A DNA stretch of 64,000 bases, taken from Marisa cornuarietis. Its lineage: Eukaryota > Mollusca > Gastropoda > Architaenioglossa > Ampullariidae. The stretch is from the NCBI GenBank assembly GCA_004794655.1, contig SMMW01000555.1:1116001-1180000 (forward strand). Direction: 5' to 3'. The notes beneath the pieces were generated by a model. The model was not told the DNA's origin and did no database searches. It saw only the letters and a list, made by a program, of their open reading frames with translations. Positions 35,230 through 46,072 of this stretch are shown here, piece after piece. The translations under genes and the position numbers were made by a program. Every line of letters begins with the position of its first letter. Positions within the stretch are counted from its first letter, which is position 1.

Positions 35230-35844
35230 AGAGGGAGATACTTGTAAGCAGGTACGCGTAGATGAATATTTATGACTGGCATATATTGAGAGATGTGTTC
35301 AGACAGGAGTATGAAGGAAGATGTGCGCACGTGCAGACAGGTGTATGAGAAAAGATATCTGCAGATAGGTGTTTGAAGACAGATGTGTGTAGACAGGTGT
35401 TTGAAGAGACTTAGGTCTGAAAGACTTCCAAAAAAAAGTAATAGAAGAAAACCCTGCAGCCAGTGGTCTTAACGAGCCTACAGCACCGGTGTCGCGTTTG
35501 TGTAGCATGGCTAAAATACTAAAAAGTTAACAAAACAAATGTATTCTATAGGTAATATGAAGAGGTGGCGCAGGAAATATTGAGATTTCGCTCACATCCG
35601 TAGCCATCAAGGCATGGAGTCATCAGGTGTCGGCGTGGAGAAGGTGGGGCTGCTCGCCGCATCACAAACACTGTAATCTTCCCAAGGCTGTTAAAATAAA
35701 CAGCATCCTGCAGCATGCCTTCCTGCGTGCGTGTGTGTTTGGATGTTGGTAGATTTCAGCACACGTCTTGTTCGTTTTACTGCGTGCTAATTATACACGT
35801 TAATTATAAGCTTGCCTGGCTTTGCTGCGCTCTCCCGTTTATGT
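35229..35844. repeat. Unique stretch with a loose AGACAGGTGT repeat
   Basis: From 35300 to 35405, AGACAGGTGTTTGAAGA-type words recur four times (unit about 30 bp). The remainder shows nothing. Confidence 0.5.
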
Positions 35845-36015
35845 TCCAATGAGTAAGTGTGTTCCAGTGAACATTTCAGTGTAGAGACTAGAGTATGATC
35901 CAGTGTGTGTTCCAATGTGTGTTCCAGTGTATGTTTCAGTGTATAACCTAGTGTATGTTCCAGTGTCCTGTGTGTGGTGTATGTTCTAGTGTATGATTCA
36001 GTGTGTGTGCCAGTG
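35845..36015. repeat. Tandem repeat, 12-bp unit
   Basis: Units of the type CAGTGTGTGTTC run for about a dozen copies with substitutions and a few 2-bp insertions. A minus-strand frame shows the corresponding LEHT tetrapeptide repeat. Confidence 0.85.
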
Positions 36016-37280
36016 TGTAGAAATAAAAACTTCTCCTGTCCCGCTCTCCTGACCTCATATATATCTGTAGACAAGGAGGCGGACGTCACACAGTGAAGAT
36101 GGGTTAAAGAGGAAGAAAGGCAGACAGAATGAGAAAGGCCACTTCTATTATACGACTTTCGTTATATCAAACTATGATTTCTGAACTTAAAATACGTACA
36201 TACATATATATGTACATACATATTTCAGTACACATAAAAAAGCCAATGCTGAATCTTTGCATTGGAAGAAACGGTAGGGAACTTGTACACCTACATGTAT
36301 ACTGAACTCACAGAATAGTTCATTGTGTAGTTTGGATTATCAATGTCTAGATGACGACTGATTAAATGATCAAGCCAGTTCACCGCAAACTGCCATCAGT
36401 AACAGACTTTGGGTTTGTCTAGTATCTAGGAAACCTGATTGTTAGCTCATTGCCACACCATCAACAACAGATTTGTTTTTCTCTAGTATTTAGAAAACCG
36501 AAATCTCAGGTCCTTCCGACAAGAGATGCAGCAGTGTTTTATCATTAGTTGTCTTTCAATGTTTTAAACTATCTTCCCAGAGTTACCCCTATCATTGCAA
36601 TTTTATTTTTAAACTTAAGGCTAATAATGCTTTTCACTGCTGTTGTAAAACATTTATAGAATGTGAATGTATTTGGCTTCCTGGTGGATGGTAAGTCATT
36701 TATGATTCTCAAACACCTTTAGATGTTAGTGAATGTGTACGAACATGCATTGTTCATGCTATATTTAGCTTAAAGCAGGCATTGTGGCTCGAAGGCAAGG
36801 CTAATAAACCTTAAATTCTCTATTTTGTTGAAATACATATCACTGAAATATGTTCATTTATGACATACGTCATCAAAAATACTATTTGCGACGATCCATA
36901 CTTCGTTATGATTATCTCTGGCAGTCCACGCAGACTTCGGTCGTGAAGAAGATAGCAATGTCCAGCTATCAAATATTTATTTGAAGATTTGGCCATCATG
37001 CAGCAAAGCATCCCAAAGTCAACGTTTGGCTTGGAAAGATTTCATCCATGTTCAATATTTTCCCATAAGACTCCCCACCTCGAAATCTTTTCACATTTCT
37101 CAATGGTCAAAGACAAGGCATTTATTTCTCCCATCTGGCAGCCGCTGAGATTTTGTCCGGGTTTGAAAATATTTGCCATAATACTTCTTTTGCTCCTAGC
37201 GAATTATAAGCCTTTTCTTCGATTTAATATATTTCACGCAAAAGTATATATCGTCTCTTATTCGTTCTGAGAAAGTATTG

Positions 37281-37283
<3 letters not shown>
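36016..37283. other. AT-rich unique sequence
   Basis: No gene or element recognised. TACATACATATATATGTACATACAT near 36194-36218 is an alternating, nearly palindromic run. A phrase with CATCAACAACAGATT...CTAGTATTTAG near 36460 repeats one near 36395, so this is an old duplication of about 65 bp. Confidence 0.4.
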
Positions 37284-37316
<33 letters not shown>

Positions 37317-37454
37317 TTGTGTGTGTGTGTGTGAGAGAGAGAGAGAGTGTGTGTGTGTGTGATATGTTTGTGTGTGTGTAATATTTTTGTGTGTGTGAGA
37401 GAGAGTGTGTGTGTAATATGTTTGTGTGTGAGTGTGTGTAGTATTTGTGTGTGT

Positions 37455-37492
<38 letters not shown>

Positions 37493-37505
37493 TATGTTTG
37501 TGTGA
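37284..37505. repeat. Compound (GT)n / (GA)n array with ATATTTGTG spacers
   Basis: Blocks of GT units alternate with GAGAGA and with ATATTTGTG or ATATGTTTGTG spacers at irregular spacing, so this is an interrupted compound microsatellite of about 220 bp. The His/Thr frames on the minus strand are artefacts. Confidence 0.9.
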
Positions 37506-37710
37506 GAGTGTGATGTGCCATTTGTGTGTGTGGAAAAAAAGGAGAAAGAAGTGAGACAAAGGGAACTGACCTGAACTATTTCTTGAAGGGGTCAACGATC
37601 CTGTGGGTGACTTACAGTTTCATCACAAATATAAAGGAATATAATAAGTTGACATAAAAATAGTATAGTATTGATATTAACATATGGCTAGGTATAGTGT
37701 TTAATTAATG

Positions 37711-37910
37711 AGAGAGAGAGTGAGAGAGAGAGAGTGAGAGAGAGTGAGAGAGAGAGTTATAATCTGTACGATGGTGAATAAACCCGTAAGAAGCATTTGA
37801 TGTCTACAAATGAATATGTACCATAGGATTTCATGTATGTAGACACCTTGAGCCCGCTTTTGTTGGTGGGAAATGCGCTCTATACAAAAATTATTATCAT
37901 TATTGTTGTA
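37711..37910 (+). mobile_element. (GA)n array, then a LINE/SINE 3' tail
   Basis: (GAGA)n with GT interruptions at 37711-37756. At 37838-37910 CACCTTGAGCCCG is followed by AAATGCGCTCTATACAAAAA and ATTATTATCATTATTG. This follows the common animal LINE tail layout: a (C)TTGAG box, a GCGCTATA-A box and a (TTA)n end. Confidence 0.55.
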
Positions 37911-38164
37911 GTACTTAAGTAGAATAACATCAATATATACATTACTATCATTACGATCACTCAGCTGTTTGCACTCATGTTCGTACCCACACACACCCGT
38001 CTCTTTCGTGTACACCTGTGAGATAGAGAAAGGGTGAGAGAAGAGGAAAGAGACAGCTTTACAAGATGAACAAGCACTCAGAATGCAGCGTTTATTTATT
38101 GACACGAATAATCCCCCACTTGACAAGTGTCTGGGATCGGAGAGACGTGGAAACAAATCTTAAG

Positions 38165-38325
38165 AGTAAAGTATTCATGGCATTAGACATGGATACTTCA
38201 TAATAATAGACATGCATACTTTATAACAACAGAATGTAGACGTCACAAACAATAGACATGTAGACTTCATTACAATAAACATGCATTCGTTATAACAATA
38301 GGCATGTATACCTCATAGAATTGTT
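38165..38325. repeat. Degenerate tandem repeat, 23-28 bp unit
   Basis: AATAGACATGCATACTTTAT recurs about six times as variants (TAGACATGTAGACTTCAT, AAACATGCATTCGTTAT, AGGCATGTATACCTCAT). Unit length varies, so the array is old. Confidence 0.75.
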
Positions 38326-39009
38326 CACTTCAGAGCCAATTACCCTACCTATTCTTCATGTGTCAATAGAAAGAAAGAATCAGCTCCAGGCTTTGTTGTT
38401 GTTGTTGTTTTTTTTTTGTCTGTTTGCACTAATGTTGGCCAGGATGTGCCATGTCTGGCCTCTGACGATGGCTATCATCATGTTTAGACAGAAGCGCTCA
38501 TTGCGAGCGACAGGCTTCCATCAGGTTGAGGAAGAGGGTGTCAGCTCTCACATACTTGCTGTTGCCTTTTCTGAGGAGCGAGTTACAGTACCACCCAGTT
38601 GTTACCCTCACATCTTCTGCAACATCATTGCCCATGAGCTGATGCAGCCACCAACAGAGGTTGTCAGTGTTTATAAGTCTATGTAAGTATTGTATGTGTG
38701 TCAGTGTTTATAACAAGGTCTATGTCGAGTCAGATAAAAATCAACAAAGTTTGCTGAAATATTCTAAATCTGAACTTAACGCTCGCCTTCGTCATAAAAA
38801 TTACTATGCCTTAGAGGATGGGTTCAGTGTATTTGAAGGATATCCCTCCCTCTCACGGCACACCCTTGTCTTTCAGTTAACACACTCGCTCTGCACACAT
38901 CTCTCAACATACGCCAGTCATACATGTTCCTCACGAGTACTTGCTCACAACTATCTTCCTCTCTCCACACATAAAATAATTACAAAACACACACAACAAT
39001 TACAACAAC

Positions 39010-39011
<2 letters not shown>
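38326..39011. other. Unique stretch
   Basis: Open frames 38321-38686 and 38661-39113 overlap and show no domain. The second ends in the (AC)n array. Nothing else is seen. Confidence 0.35.

Positions 39012-39061
<50 letters not shown>
39012..39061. repeat. (AC)n microsatellite
   Basis: Twenty-five uninterrupted units, preceded by (CAA)-type words. Confidence 0.97.
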
Positions 39062-39064
<3 letters not shown>

Positions 39065-39979
39065 CTGGACATTGGAAACCAACTGTAGCTACTTCGGTCG
39101 AATTTGGTATTGACTGTATATTGTAGAGACAACATGTCCAAATCACTAGACTGCAGACCTGTGTTCGCTATGCTGGAAGACAGCGAGAAGAGAAAGTACA
39201 AAAGACAGGTAGACTATCGACAAGGACATGTCGTAAAGTTTACAGGTGCTCCACAAGGCAGGTAGCTCCACACTCAGCCAGTTCAAGATTTCCTGTGCAC
39301 GTATTGATAGCAGGTGACACCCACAAAGATTAGTGTTGTCTCTCCCTCTGTCCTCTTTCTCTCCGACAATCAGTTGTTTGTAACCGCGTGCCACCATAAA
39401 TTTTTTATTTGTTTTTATTTTAAGTGCTATCATTTGTTTGTGTTTTTTCATTTTATTAATCTTAGCGTTAAGAGGATCGTATCAGACCGTTTGGTGTCCA
39501 GAAAAATAAAACAGAGCGTCTGCTCGAGTTCATGTCAGTGAATGCCAGCACTCGATGGCCGTGTTGAAAGTTTATAAGTCTTTTCTTTCGTCTGCTCCAA
39601 ATCTACAAACACCTTGACTACAAATTTGTGTAATCAGAAGACCTTCAATGTTTTATGGCACTGGGAACAGTATTTGTCCTGCCACTCAAGTGGAGAAAAT
39701 ACCTTCACTATTAGACAGTAACGGTGATTGAGAACACGTGCCTGACCGTTAGAGGACAACGCCGTTACTGGGTACGTGGAATTGCGTCATTAATACGTCA
39801 CGTGTGTCTTCAGTCAAGTGTCACGTAGCATATAGATGGTCAAAGTTGAGCGTAACCCTGGGAAGGTTAAGGTTTTAAGACATCAACAGATAATTAAAGT
39901 AAAATGATCAATTCAAATAATAAATTCAGTTATTGACTAGCATAATTCCATCAAATACAATCTTGTTGAATTTAGACTT
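39062..39979. other. Unique stretch
   Basis: No gene or element recognised. The minus frame 39146-39451 has no domain. Confidence 0.4.
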
Positions 39980-40384
39980 CATGACTGGCGCAGTGGTGTG
40001 GGATTCATGTCCGCTTGACTTTTGTTCATCAGTGAACTTGAGCGTGTGCTGGCGTTTCAGTGAAACTTGTGCCTTCTGTTGGATGTTGCATTTTCTGTGG
40101 AGTGTATGACGTGTTTGATATTTGTTCTATGGAGTGTATTCCGGTTTGTATGACATGTTTGATATTTGTTCTATGGAGTGTATTCCGGATTGTATGACAT
40201 GTTGGATATTTGTGCTGAGGACTGTGTTCTTGCTGTGTGTGGACGCTGCCCTGTGACGTGGAGGTGACGGCCCGCTACACACCCACATTTTGTCGTCATC
40301 TTATTTTGACGTCAGCGCCTTGAGCTGTCCACAGGCCACGATTTGGCGCTATACAAGCCAACATCATTATTTCATTATTATTTG
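39980..40384 (+). mobile_element. Probable non-autonomous retroelement with LINE-type tail
   Basis: The left end has GACTGGCGCAGTGGTGTGG, similar to a tRNA A-box head. The middle holds a tandem duplication of about 57 bp (TGATATTTGTTCTATGGAGT occurs twice near 40110-40180, with a third decayed copy). The right end has AGCGCCTTGAGCTG, then TTTGGCGCTATACAA and CATTATTTCATTATTATTT. Head, body and tail in this order suggest a SINE. The family is unknown and no target duplication was seen. Confidence 0.4.
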
Positions 40385-40670
40385 CAGCCTCGCTTACAGA
40401 TTTTCAATTGGGTTGAGCAAACTGATACCGACTACTGGCTTCATGTGTTTCTTCGTCCCATTCGTCCTTCTATAGACATTGAATTTGCATGTTACTTTGC
40501 GTGCGTCCGTGTACGTGTTTTTATTATTGTCCAGAGGTTTTTGTTTTGTGTGTGTGTGTGTGTGTGGGGGGGTATTAGTTTTGTTGATATATCTCTGTAC
40601 CATTGCTTGTGGACATGTTTTAGTCTGTTTCACTTTGTCGGTTGAGTGAATTTGTGTCTTTGAATTTCTT

Positions 40671-40723
40671 TGTAAAGCGCATTGAGCCTTCTGTAAAGCA
40701 AGGAAATGCACTATATAAATTTC

Positions 40724-40778
<55 letters not shown>
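40671..40778 (+). mobile_element. LINE/SINE 3' tail with (TTA)n
   Basis: TGTAAAGCGCATTGAGCC, then AAATGCACTATATAAATTTC, then an 18-unit TTA run (40724-40778). This is the classic CR1/L2-type 3' end. The preceding 280 bp may be its body but have no readable protein. Confidence 0.65.
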
Positions 40779-40779
<1 letters not shown>

Positions 40780-42169
40780 ATACTCTACAGATTTAGAAAC
40801 TACTCTAACAAAAGTTAAAATCCCAGAAATGATCAGAAAAGTTTTAGAAATGCATATATTTTACTAATTTGCACAGTAAATATTGTAGTACTGCGATTTA
40901 CAGGATCGTGTACCGTAATAAGTCATATCGCTAGTGATGTTTCCAGTTGATATGAATGGTGATGCGGAAAGAAATACACGAACAGTAGTCCTAGACGCTG
41001 CCAAGTTTGTGCTATATATATATACACACACACATATATACAGTGTTAGCAAAATATAACGTATTTTAAAATAAACTTACAAAGCAGTACATATCAAATT
41101 CTTCAGTCACAAATTTCTTTTTTAAAAAACTATTACACTTATGCACTTGTATTTGTTAAATGTTATGTAGTAAATTTAGCATTTTTAAAACATGGGATTC
41201 TGGAACATTCATTGACAGCCTTCTATGCACCAAATACCTTTACTCACAGATAACCGTCTACGCAGCATATACTACAGTCACGACACTCTGATCACTAAAT
41301 ATTTGAACGATAAAATGTTAGATACAGAACATAGACGCTGCACAATTTTGCGCACTCAACACGACACTCGCAAAGTGCATCAGTTCTTAAGACTCTGCAC
41401 GCTACGCCTCCAATATTCCTCCAAACAGTGGAGCCAGGTTGTCGTGGTCCTGCAATGTTAGATACCAGTCAATAGGCATCTCTGGCTGGATGGAGGCACA
41501 GGAGGCGATAACCGATGGCGAGAGCGTGAAGTGAGGAGTTCGTGCGGGAGACGACTGACATACCGTTCATGCCACGCCGCCGATGAGCAGGTCGCACCCT
41601 TGTGTGAGACACAGCCTCGAGAGCCTCTTATCTGCTTCACTTCAACACGAGACCACGCAGATTATTTACCTGCTAATCCTCCGCCTGATGCCGTTGATAG
41701 CAGGTGCGTGAGCCAGGCACGAGCGGCGAAGGAGAGTCTTAAGCCCTTGGTCAAGTTAACGATACAACGTTTGGTTCAAACATGTAGTGAAGTGTACTCA
41801 CTCATGTCCGTGTCAGTTGTTGTGGGTGTAGCACGAACTGCAGATGTGATGATAACAAGTCGGTACTTAGTACCTGGGACTGTTCCACTATACGTCATGT
41901 GTTGATAATTTTAATTAAAGTTGATGCAAAACAAGCAAGCAAACAAACAAGCAAATACCCCCTTCCCTAAATCTCCCCCAAAAACTTGGCATGATTCTGA
42001 AACATGTTTTGGCTACAGATAAAATATTTAAATCTTGACAGTACACTAACATTCTTAGAACTCAAGGATCCCCATAAAAATATAAAATGAAACATATATT
42101 CTCCGTGCAACTGATAGACTGAACTTCTCAGCATTGTACTGGTCTGTAACTGAGAGACTGTGTAGGAAT
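40779..42169. other. Unique stretch
   Basis: No gene supported. ATG frames at 41225-41461 and 41531-41905 (the latter GC-richer) have no recognised domain. Near 41930 there is a short CAAG/CAAA run. Confidence 0.35.
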
Positions 42170-42345
42170 GTAAAGTGACGTAAACTATAGTGGCCTACGT
42201 GTAAATTGACGTCAACCAGTCGAGTACATGTAAGGTGACGTAAACTAGTGGCCTACGTGTAAATTGACGTAAACTAGTCGAGTAATGTAAATTGACGTAT
42301 ACTACTGGCCTACGTGTAAATTGACGTCAACTAGTCTGACGTAAG
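42170..42345. repeat. 29-bp tandem array with seven CRE-like sites
   Basis: TGACGTAA, TGACGTCA or TGACGTAT occurs at 42176, 42207, 42236, 42265, 42293, 42322 and 42337. Spacing is 28-31 bp except for the last. Between sites the words AACTAGTCGAGTA and TGGCCTACGTGTAAAT alternate. Two copies are the full palindrome TGACGTCA, the consensus for CREB/ATF bZIP factors. The array is a tandem repeat; a regulatory role is only a possibility. Confidence 0.85.
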
Positions 42346-42349
42346 TTAC

Positions 42350-42800
42350 TCATGATGCGTGTATATAGAAGTAACCTAGGTCGGTGTACTTTCTATTCAG
42401 TCTTAGTACAAGACTATTAACATAAAGGGCGGTCCGGTGGCCCAACGGTTAGCGCCTGTCACCAATACAGTGAAGTTTGGCTGTCCTGGTTCAGTTCTCG
42501 TCTCGGGCACACTGTTCTTTCTCTGCATGTGGCATCTGTTTACAGGGCTGGCTGCCTTGCCGTGATATAGCCTTAGTTGCTGGCTCGGCGTAAAAACACC
42601 AATTAAAAAATATTAACATAAACTAGTACGTGTGCATGGAAGTAACCTAGGTCAGTGCACATTCTGTTCAGACATAAACTCGTACATGTGTATAAAAAGT
42701 AAGCCTAGGTTGGTATTTGCTACCCAGGCGAGCTTGAGTGGTGTATGTTACTCATAGTGAGTGTATGTGGAAGTAAGGTAGTTGGTGTACCTGCTACTAA
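42350..42800. repeat. Degenerate repeat of about 70 bp, split by a SINE
   Basis: GAAGTAACCTAGGTC followed by GGTGTACTTTCTATTCAG or AGTGCACATTCTGTTCAG occurs on either side of the SINE (near 42369 and 42638). Weaker copies (AAGTAAGCCTAGGTTGG, GAAGTAAGGTAGTTGG) follow to about 42800. It continues the array to its left. Confidence 0.7.
42415..42622 (+). mobile_element. tRNA-derived SINE, copy 2 with target duplications
   Basis: The element 42427-42610 (184 bp) is flanked by perfect 12-bp duplications TATTAACATAAA (42415-42426 and 42611-42622). Its A box is TGGCCCAACGG (42438-42448), one base from copy 1, and its B box GGTTCAGTTCTC (42488-42499) is closer to the tRNA consensus than copy 1's. The tail is complete: GTGATATAGCCTTAGTTGCT, GGCTCGGCGTAAAAACACC and an A-rich end. 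It inserted into a pre-existing tandem array. Confidence 0.95.
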
Positions 42801-43196
42801 AGCAAGCCTGGCATATGTGAGGGTTTTTCGCCCATTGCTCAAGCTTGCAACATCAGGCATACCTCCCAGCCTCCATCAGGCCTACCTCCCAACCTACACC
42901 GTCGTGCGGCGTTAAGCGGCTTTGTTTGTCTTCCATTTCCTTACTTGCGCTCCTCGGCACACTGCCTCTGCGCAGCCTGCGTCCACGAGCCAGTCTTAAT
43001 TGAGTACGACAAAGCTCGATCTTAATCTACGCAATCTCTGAAGAGAACTAGTAGGATGCCATCATAAGAAATTTCCTACGTCGGGGTGCTTTTCTACGAC
43101 TAAGAAATTTAAGAAAACTAAACACTCTACGGCGAACTATTTGTTTAGCTTCATTGCAAGCGTTATCGCAGCTTCTTCTGACTGCTGTGGAAGTTT
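42801..43196. other. Unique stretch
   Basis: A short near-duplication (CATCAGGCATACCTCCCAGCC and CATCAGGCCTACCTCCCAACC, quoted in part) occurs at 42851-42892. Nothing else is seen. Confidence 0.4.
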
Positions 43197-43284
43197 AGCA
43201 GGGAACCGTAAAGGTGTTTCCAGCATCGGTGGCCTTCGTGCCAACACATCCAAGATGCTGGAAACACCTTTACGGTTCCCTGCT
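43197..43284. repeat. Perfect 31-bp inverted repeat, hairpin-forming
   Basis: The left arm 43197-43227 starts AGCAGGGAACCGTAAAG and ends CCAGCATC. The right arm 43254-43284 is its exact reverse complement, 31 of 31. The 26-base spacer contains TGGC and GCCA (43230-43233 and 43240-43243), which can close a second small stem over CTTCGT. The folded transcript of either strand would be an 88-nt hairpin. The bases outside the arms do not pair, so the repeat is sharply bounded. It could be a small-RNA precursor, a tiny fold-back transposon, or a replication or assembly artefact. Confidence 0.95.
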
Positions 43285-44694
43285 TTCTGAAGCCTGTTTT
43301 CGGTCAATATTGTTGTCCTTCAGAATAATCAGATTGTGAACTGGAGCACGATTACCCCACCTGTCATGACCTGCACCAACCAGTCTCTGTATACAATGTC
43401 ACTAGCAATCAGTGGCGGGTTGTTGCCACCCAGTGTAATTCATCATCTTATGCGACTCATTTGGTAAAGGATTCGGACAGGATGACAAGTGAACACGTGA
43501 ACTCACACGTATGGAGTTCAACCACCATGTACATTTCTATTGCTAACCTCCTGTTGCATCACACCGACATCTTTTAAGGCTACATGCTGCAAATATGACG
43601 AGATGCTGTCATGCATCAACTGTTGCAGCGATAGCTTTAGCAGCAGTGGTAATGGTATTAGTCACAGTAGAACAGTGGCGATGGTTGAGAAAAAAGTATA
43701 GCGATGGTGGAGTTAGCGAGACCAGTCGTCAAGACAGTCGAGGAAAGCAGTAGATGTAAGAAAAAAAACACCAGCGACACCTGCAGTCTTGGGCGAGAAT
43801 GAGGAAAAGGCAGCTAACGCTGCACTGCACTCACCCCTCGCCGTCTGCCAAACTTCATGACGGCAGCAACAGCGCTGACTCGTCCTCGAGCTTTGCAAAG
43901 CTCTGGTGTCCCATTTGACAAAAGTGATCCCAGACCGTGCAAGAATGCCACTAGGGGAGGTAAATGCCAGTGTTTTTTTTTTTTTCATACACCACCGGCA
44001 GCCTAACGGCGCATTGCGGAGCGAATGTGTGACCGATACACTCGTGTCAGAAGACGACAGTTCTCTGAACTCCTCCCCGTACTTAGAGTAAGTGCACGTT
44101 CGTCGCAGCATCTGACATGGATGTACAAGATGCTGAGGCCGTAGGACAAGTAGGCTGGTGCAACATACCTGTAGCTGGATCTTACCAGGGTAACCCAAAT
44201 GAAAATGCTTTGATAAGTGCATCTGTGTGCCACAGTGTTCAAAGAGCACCAGAAGCTGGTAAGGACGGACAGACAGTAAAACGAAGTTTTATTTAAAGTT
44301 GGAATATAATTCAGTAAACTTTACACGTGCGTCTCTTTCCACGTGTTGGAAAGTGTGATGGTCGCCCACATCCACACTTGACATCTTCGCCTTGTGGCGT
44401 GAATGTGGCGGTGAACTGTGTGACCCGTAAACACTTGGCGTGCACAGACCACGTCTAGCTGATGAGGCCGGCGCTGTCGGTGCTCGTGCAGCCATGTTCA
44501 CATCGCTCTGTTTACAATGCCCGATGTTGAGTGAGAGCTAGAGTTTGCCTATACATCTGTCAGCGGTCTTCTTAAATTTTATTAGTACCGTTAGGTGGCA
44601 ACAAAACGCAATCGTCCATTTAGCTATCACTCAGTCGTGAGCAGTCTGTTTGAAACATCAGTAGCTTTTCTCGTCCGGTAGCAGATTACTGCCA
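43285..44694. other. Unique stretch
   Basis: No gene supported. The minus frame 43713-44249 (178 codons) starts with GTG, and its KKKK comes from a poly(T) run at 43974-43985. No domain is seen. Confidence 0.35.
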
Positions 44695-44820
44695 GGTGTG
44701 TGTGTGTGTGTGTGTGATGCGTGCACGTGTGAGAGTACGTGTGTGTGTATGTGTGTGTGAGACTCAAGAGCGCACAAGAGAGAGAGAGAGGGAGAGCGTG
44801 TGTGTGTGTGTGTGTGTGTT
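44695..44820. repeat. Compound (GT)n/(GA)n microsatellite
   Basis: (GT)n blocks at 44695-44716 and 44799-44819 flank interrupted GT and GA runs. Confidence 0.95.
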
Positions 44821-45290
44821 AGAGGCATGTGGGCGGACAGCCATGTGTATGCGTGCGAATCTGACAGAAGCGTACAAAAGACAACCAAGAGGGAAGGAAT
44901 GAAAAATATTTACGTGGGAAAGCTTTAGGCATCGGGGGAAAAAAGACTGCAAAGAAAGGATTCAATTAACTTATTATTGCCTGGATTTTTCTCGTGATTT
45001 TCTCGTTGCCTTAGCTTAGAAGTCTGTCATAGGAGTCGACAGTTTTGCACAAGAATTTTTTTGTACCTGACAGAAACGTGCGCTGTACGTGGCTGGCTGT
45101 GTGGCTTCTTGGTTTGCACCGCCAGCAGCCCCGTGCACAGCTCATTACAACGTTTTCAACTTTTCTACGCGAGCGTTGGTTTCACAAGGGCATCTACTGT
45201 GTTTATAACATAGTTCAGATTTTTCTGCTCATCCCACAAATAACTGGTTTCTCTGCTATATGCATTCAACTGAACTGTAAACAGTTAATA

Positions 45291-45366
<76 letters not shown>
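45291..45366. repeat. (GAT)n microsatellite, 25 units
   Basis: A perfect array that creates poly-Met, poly-Asp and poly-His frames on the two strands. Confidence 0.98.
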
Positions 45367-45498
45367 CACTTTATCGTCCTGGCTGAATACGGGGGACCGA
45401 ATGCCGTTTGCTGGCGGTATTTTACCGACCCTGAGTGCGGATTCAGCCAGGACGATAAGGTGGCTGCTGCTGCTGCTGCTGCTCATGATGATGATTAA
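45367..45498. mobile_element. Fold-back of two opposed LINE-type 3' ends
   Basis: TTATCGTCCTGGCTGAAT (45371-45388) is repeated in perfect inverted orientation at 45441-45458, and pairing extends to 22 bp with one mismatch. The spacer is 52 bp. Each arm, read outward, gives GGACGATAA(A/G)GTG followed by a trinucleotide run: (ATC)n on the left, (CTG)n then ATG units on the right (45463-45498). That resembles the ACAATAAAGT box plus tandem tail at 1.7 and 11.8 kb, so two LINE or SINE ends may face apart here. Confidence 0.6.
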
Positions 45499-46072
45499 AA
45501 ATCATAAGCTATTATCCAATGCTGTTGTCTTTGGGGCAACTGACCACCGATCAAAGACCCTCATCATTGATGTTTAATTGCTTAATAACAAAGGAAAATT
45601 TCTGCAGAATTAGGAGTAAGTGATAAGGAAGATTAATCATTGTATTGCAATAACATTTAGTTAATAATGCTGTTTGTATTGTGTTACTATGATAATGGGT
45701 TATCAGTGCAGTAAGCTATCATTATTAGCAGTATCAGCGTCTAGAGGTAAGCGATAACAATCGGTCTGCCCTTAACTAAGGGTTTTATGGGGTCATGGTA
45801 GATGCTCACTAACGCCAGAGGAGTCAGGTTACCTAGCAACGTAGCACCTAGTGAATGCTCACAGGACGGTCACATGACGCTGTAGTACCCTTCCTCCCTC
45901 CATTTCGGCACCGTTTCGTTTTGTTTTGTTTGTTTATTTCCGATAAGTTTCAAACTCCAGACCAGCTCTCTCTCTCTCTCACGATGTGTGAACTCACCTG
46001 TGTCGTTACGCTTGGCTTGGCTCTTCACAGTTAACAAAATCTGCTAAGGATACATCTTCAAACACTGCCCCG
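45499..46072. other. Unique stretch
   Basis: Nothing recognised beyond a CT run at 45967-45980. Confidence 0.4.

Noticed and set aside
36190..36222. Palindrome built from TACATACATATATATGTA
   Set aside because: Alternating AT-rich simple sequence makes such near-palindromes common.
43713..44249. 178-codon minus-strand frame
   Set aside because: It starts with GTG, includes a poly-Lys stretch from a T homopolymer, and shows no domain.
45045..45498. Poly-Met, poly-Asp and poly-His proteins
   Set aside because: These are translations of the (GAT)25 microsatellite.
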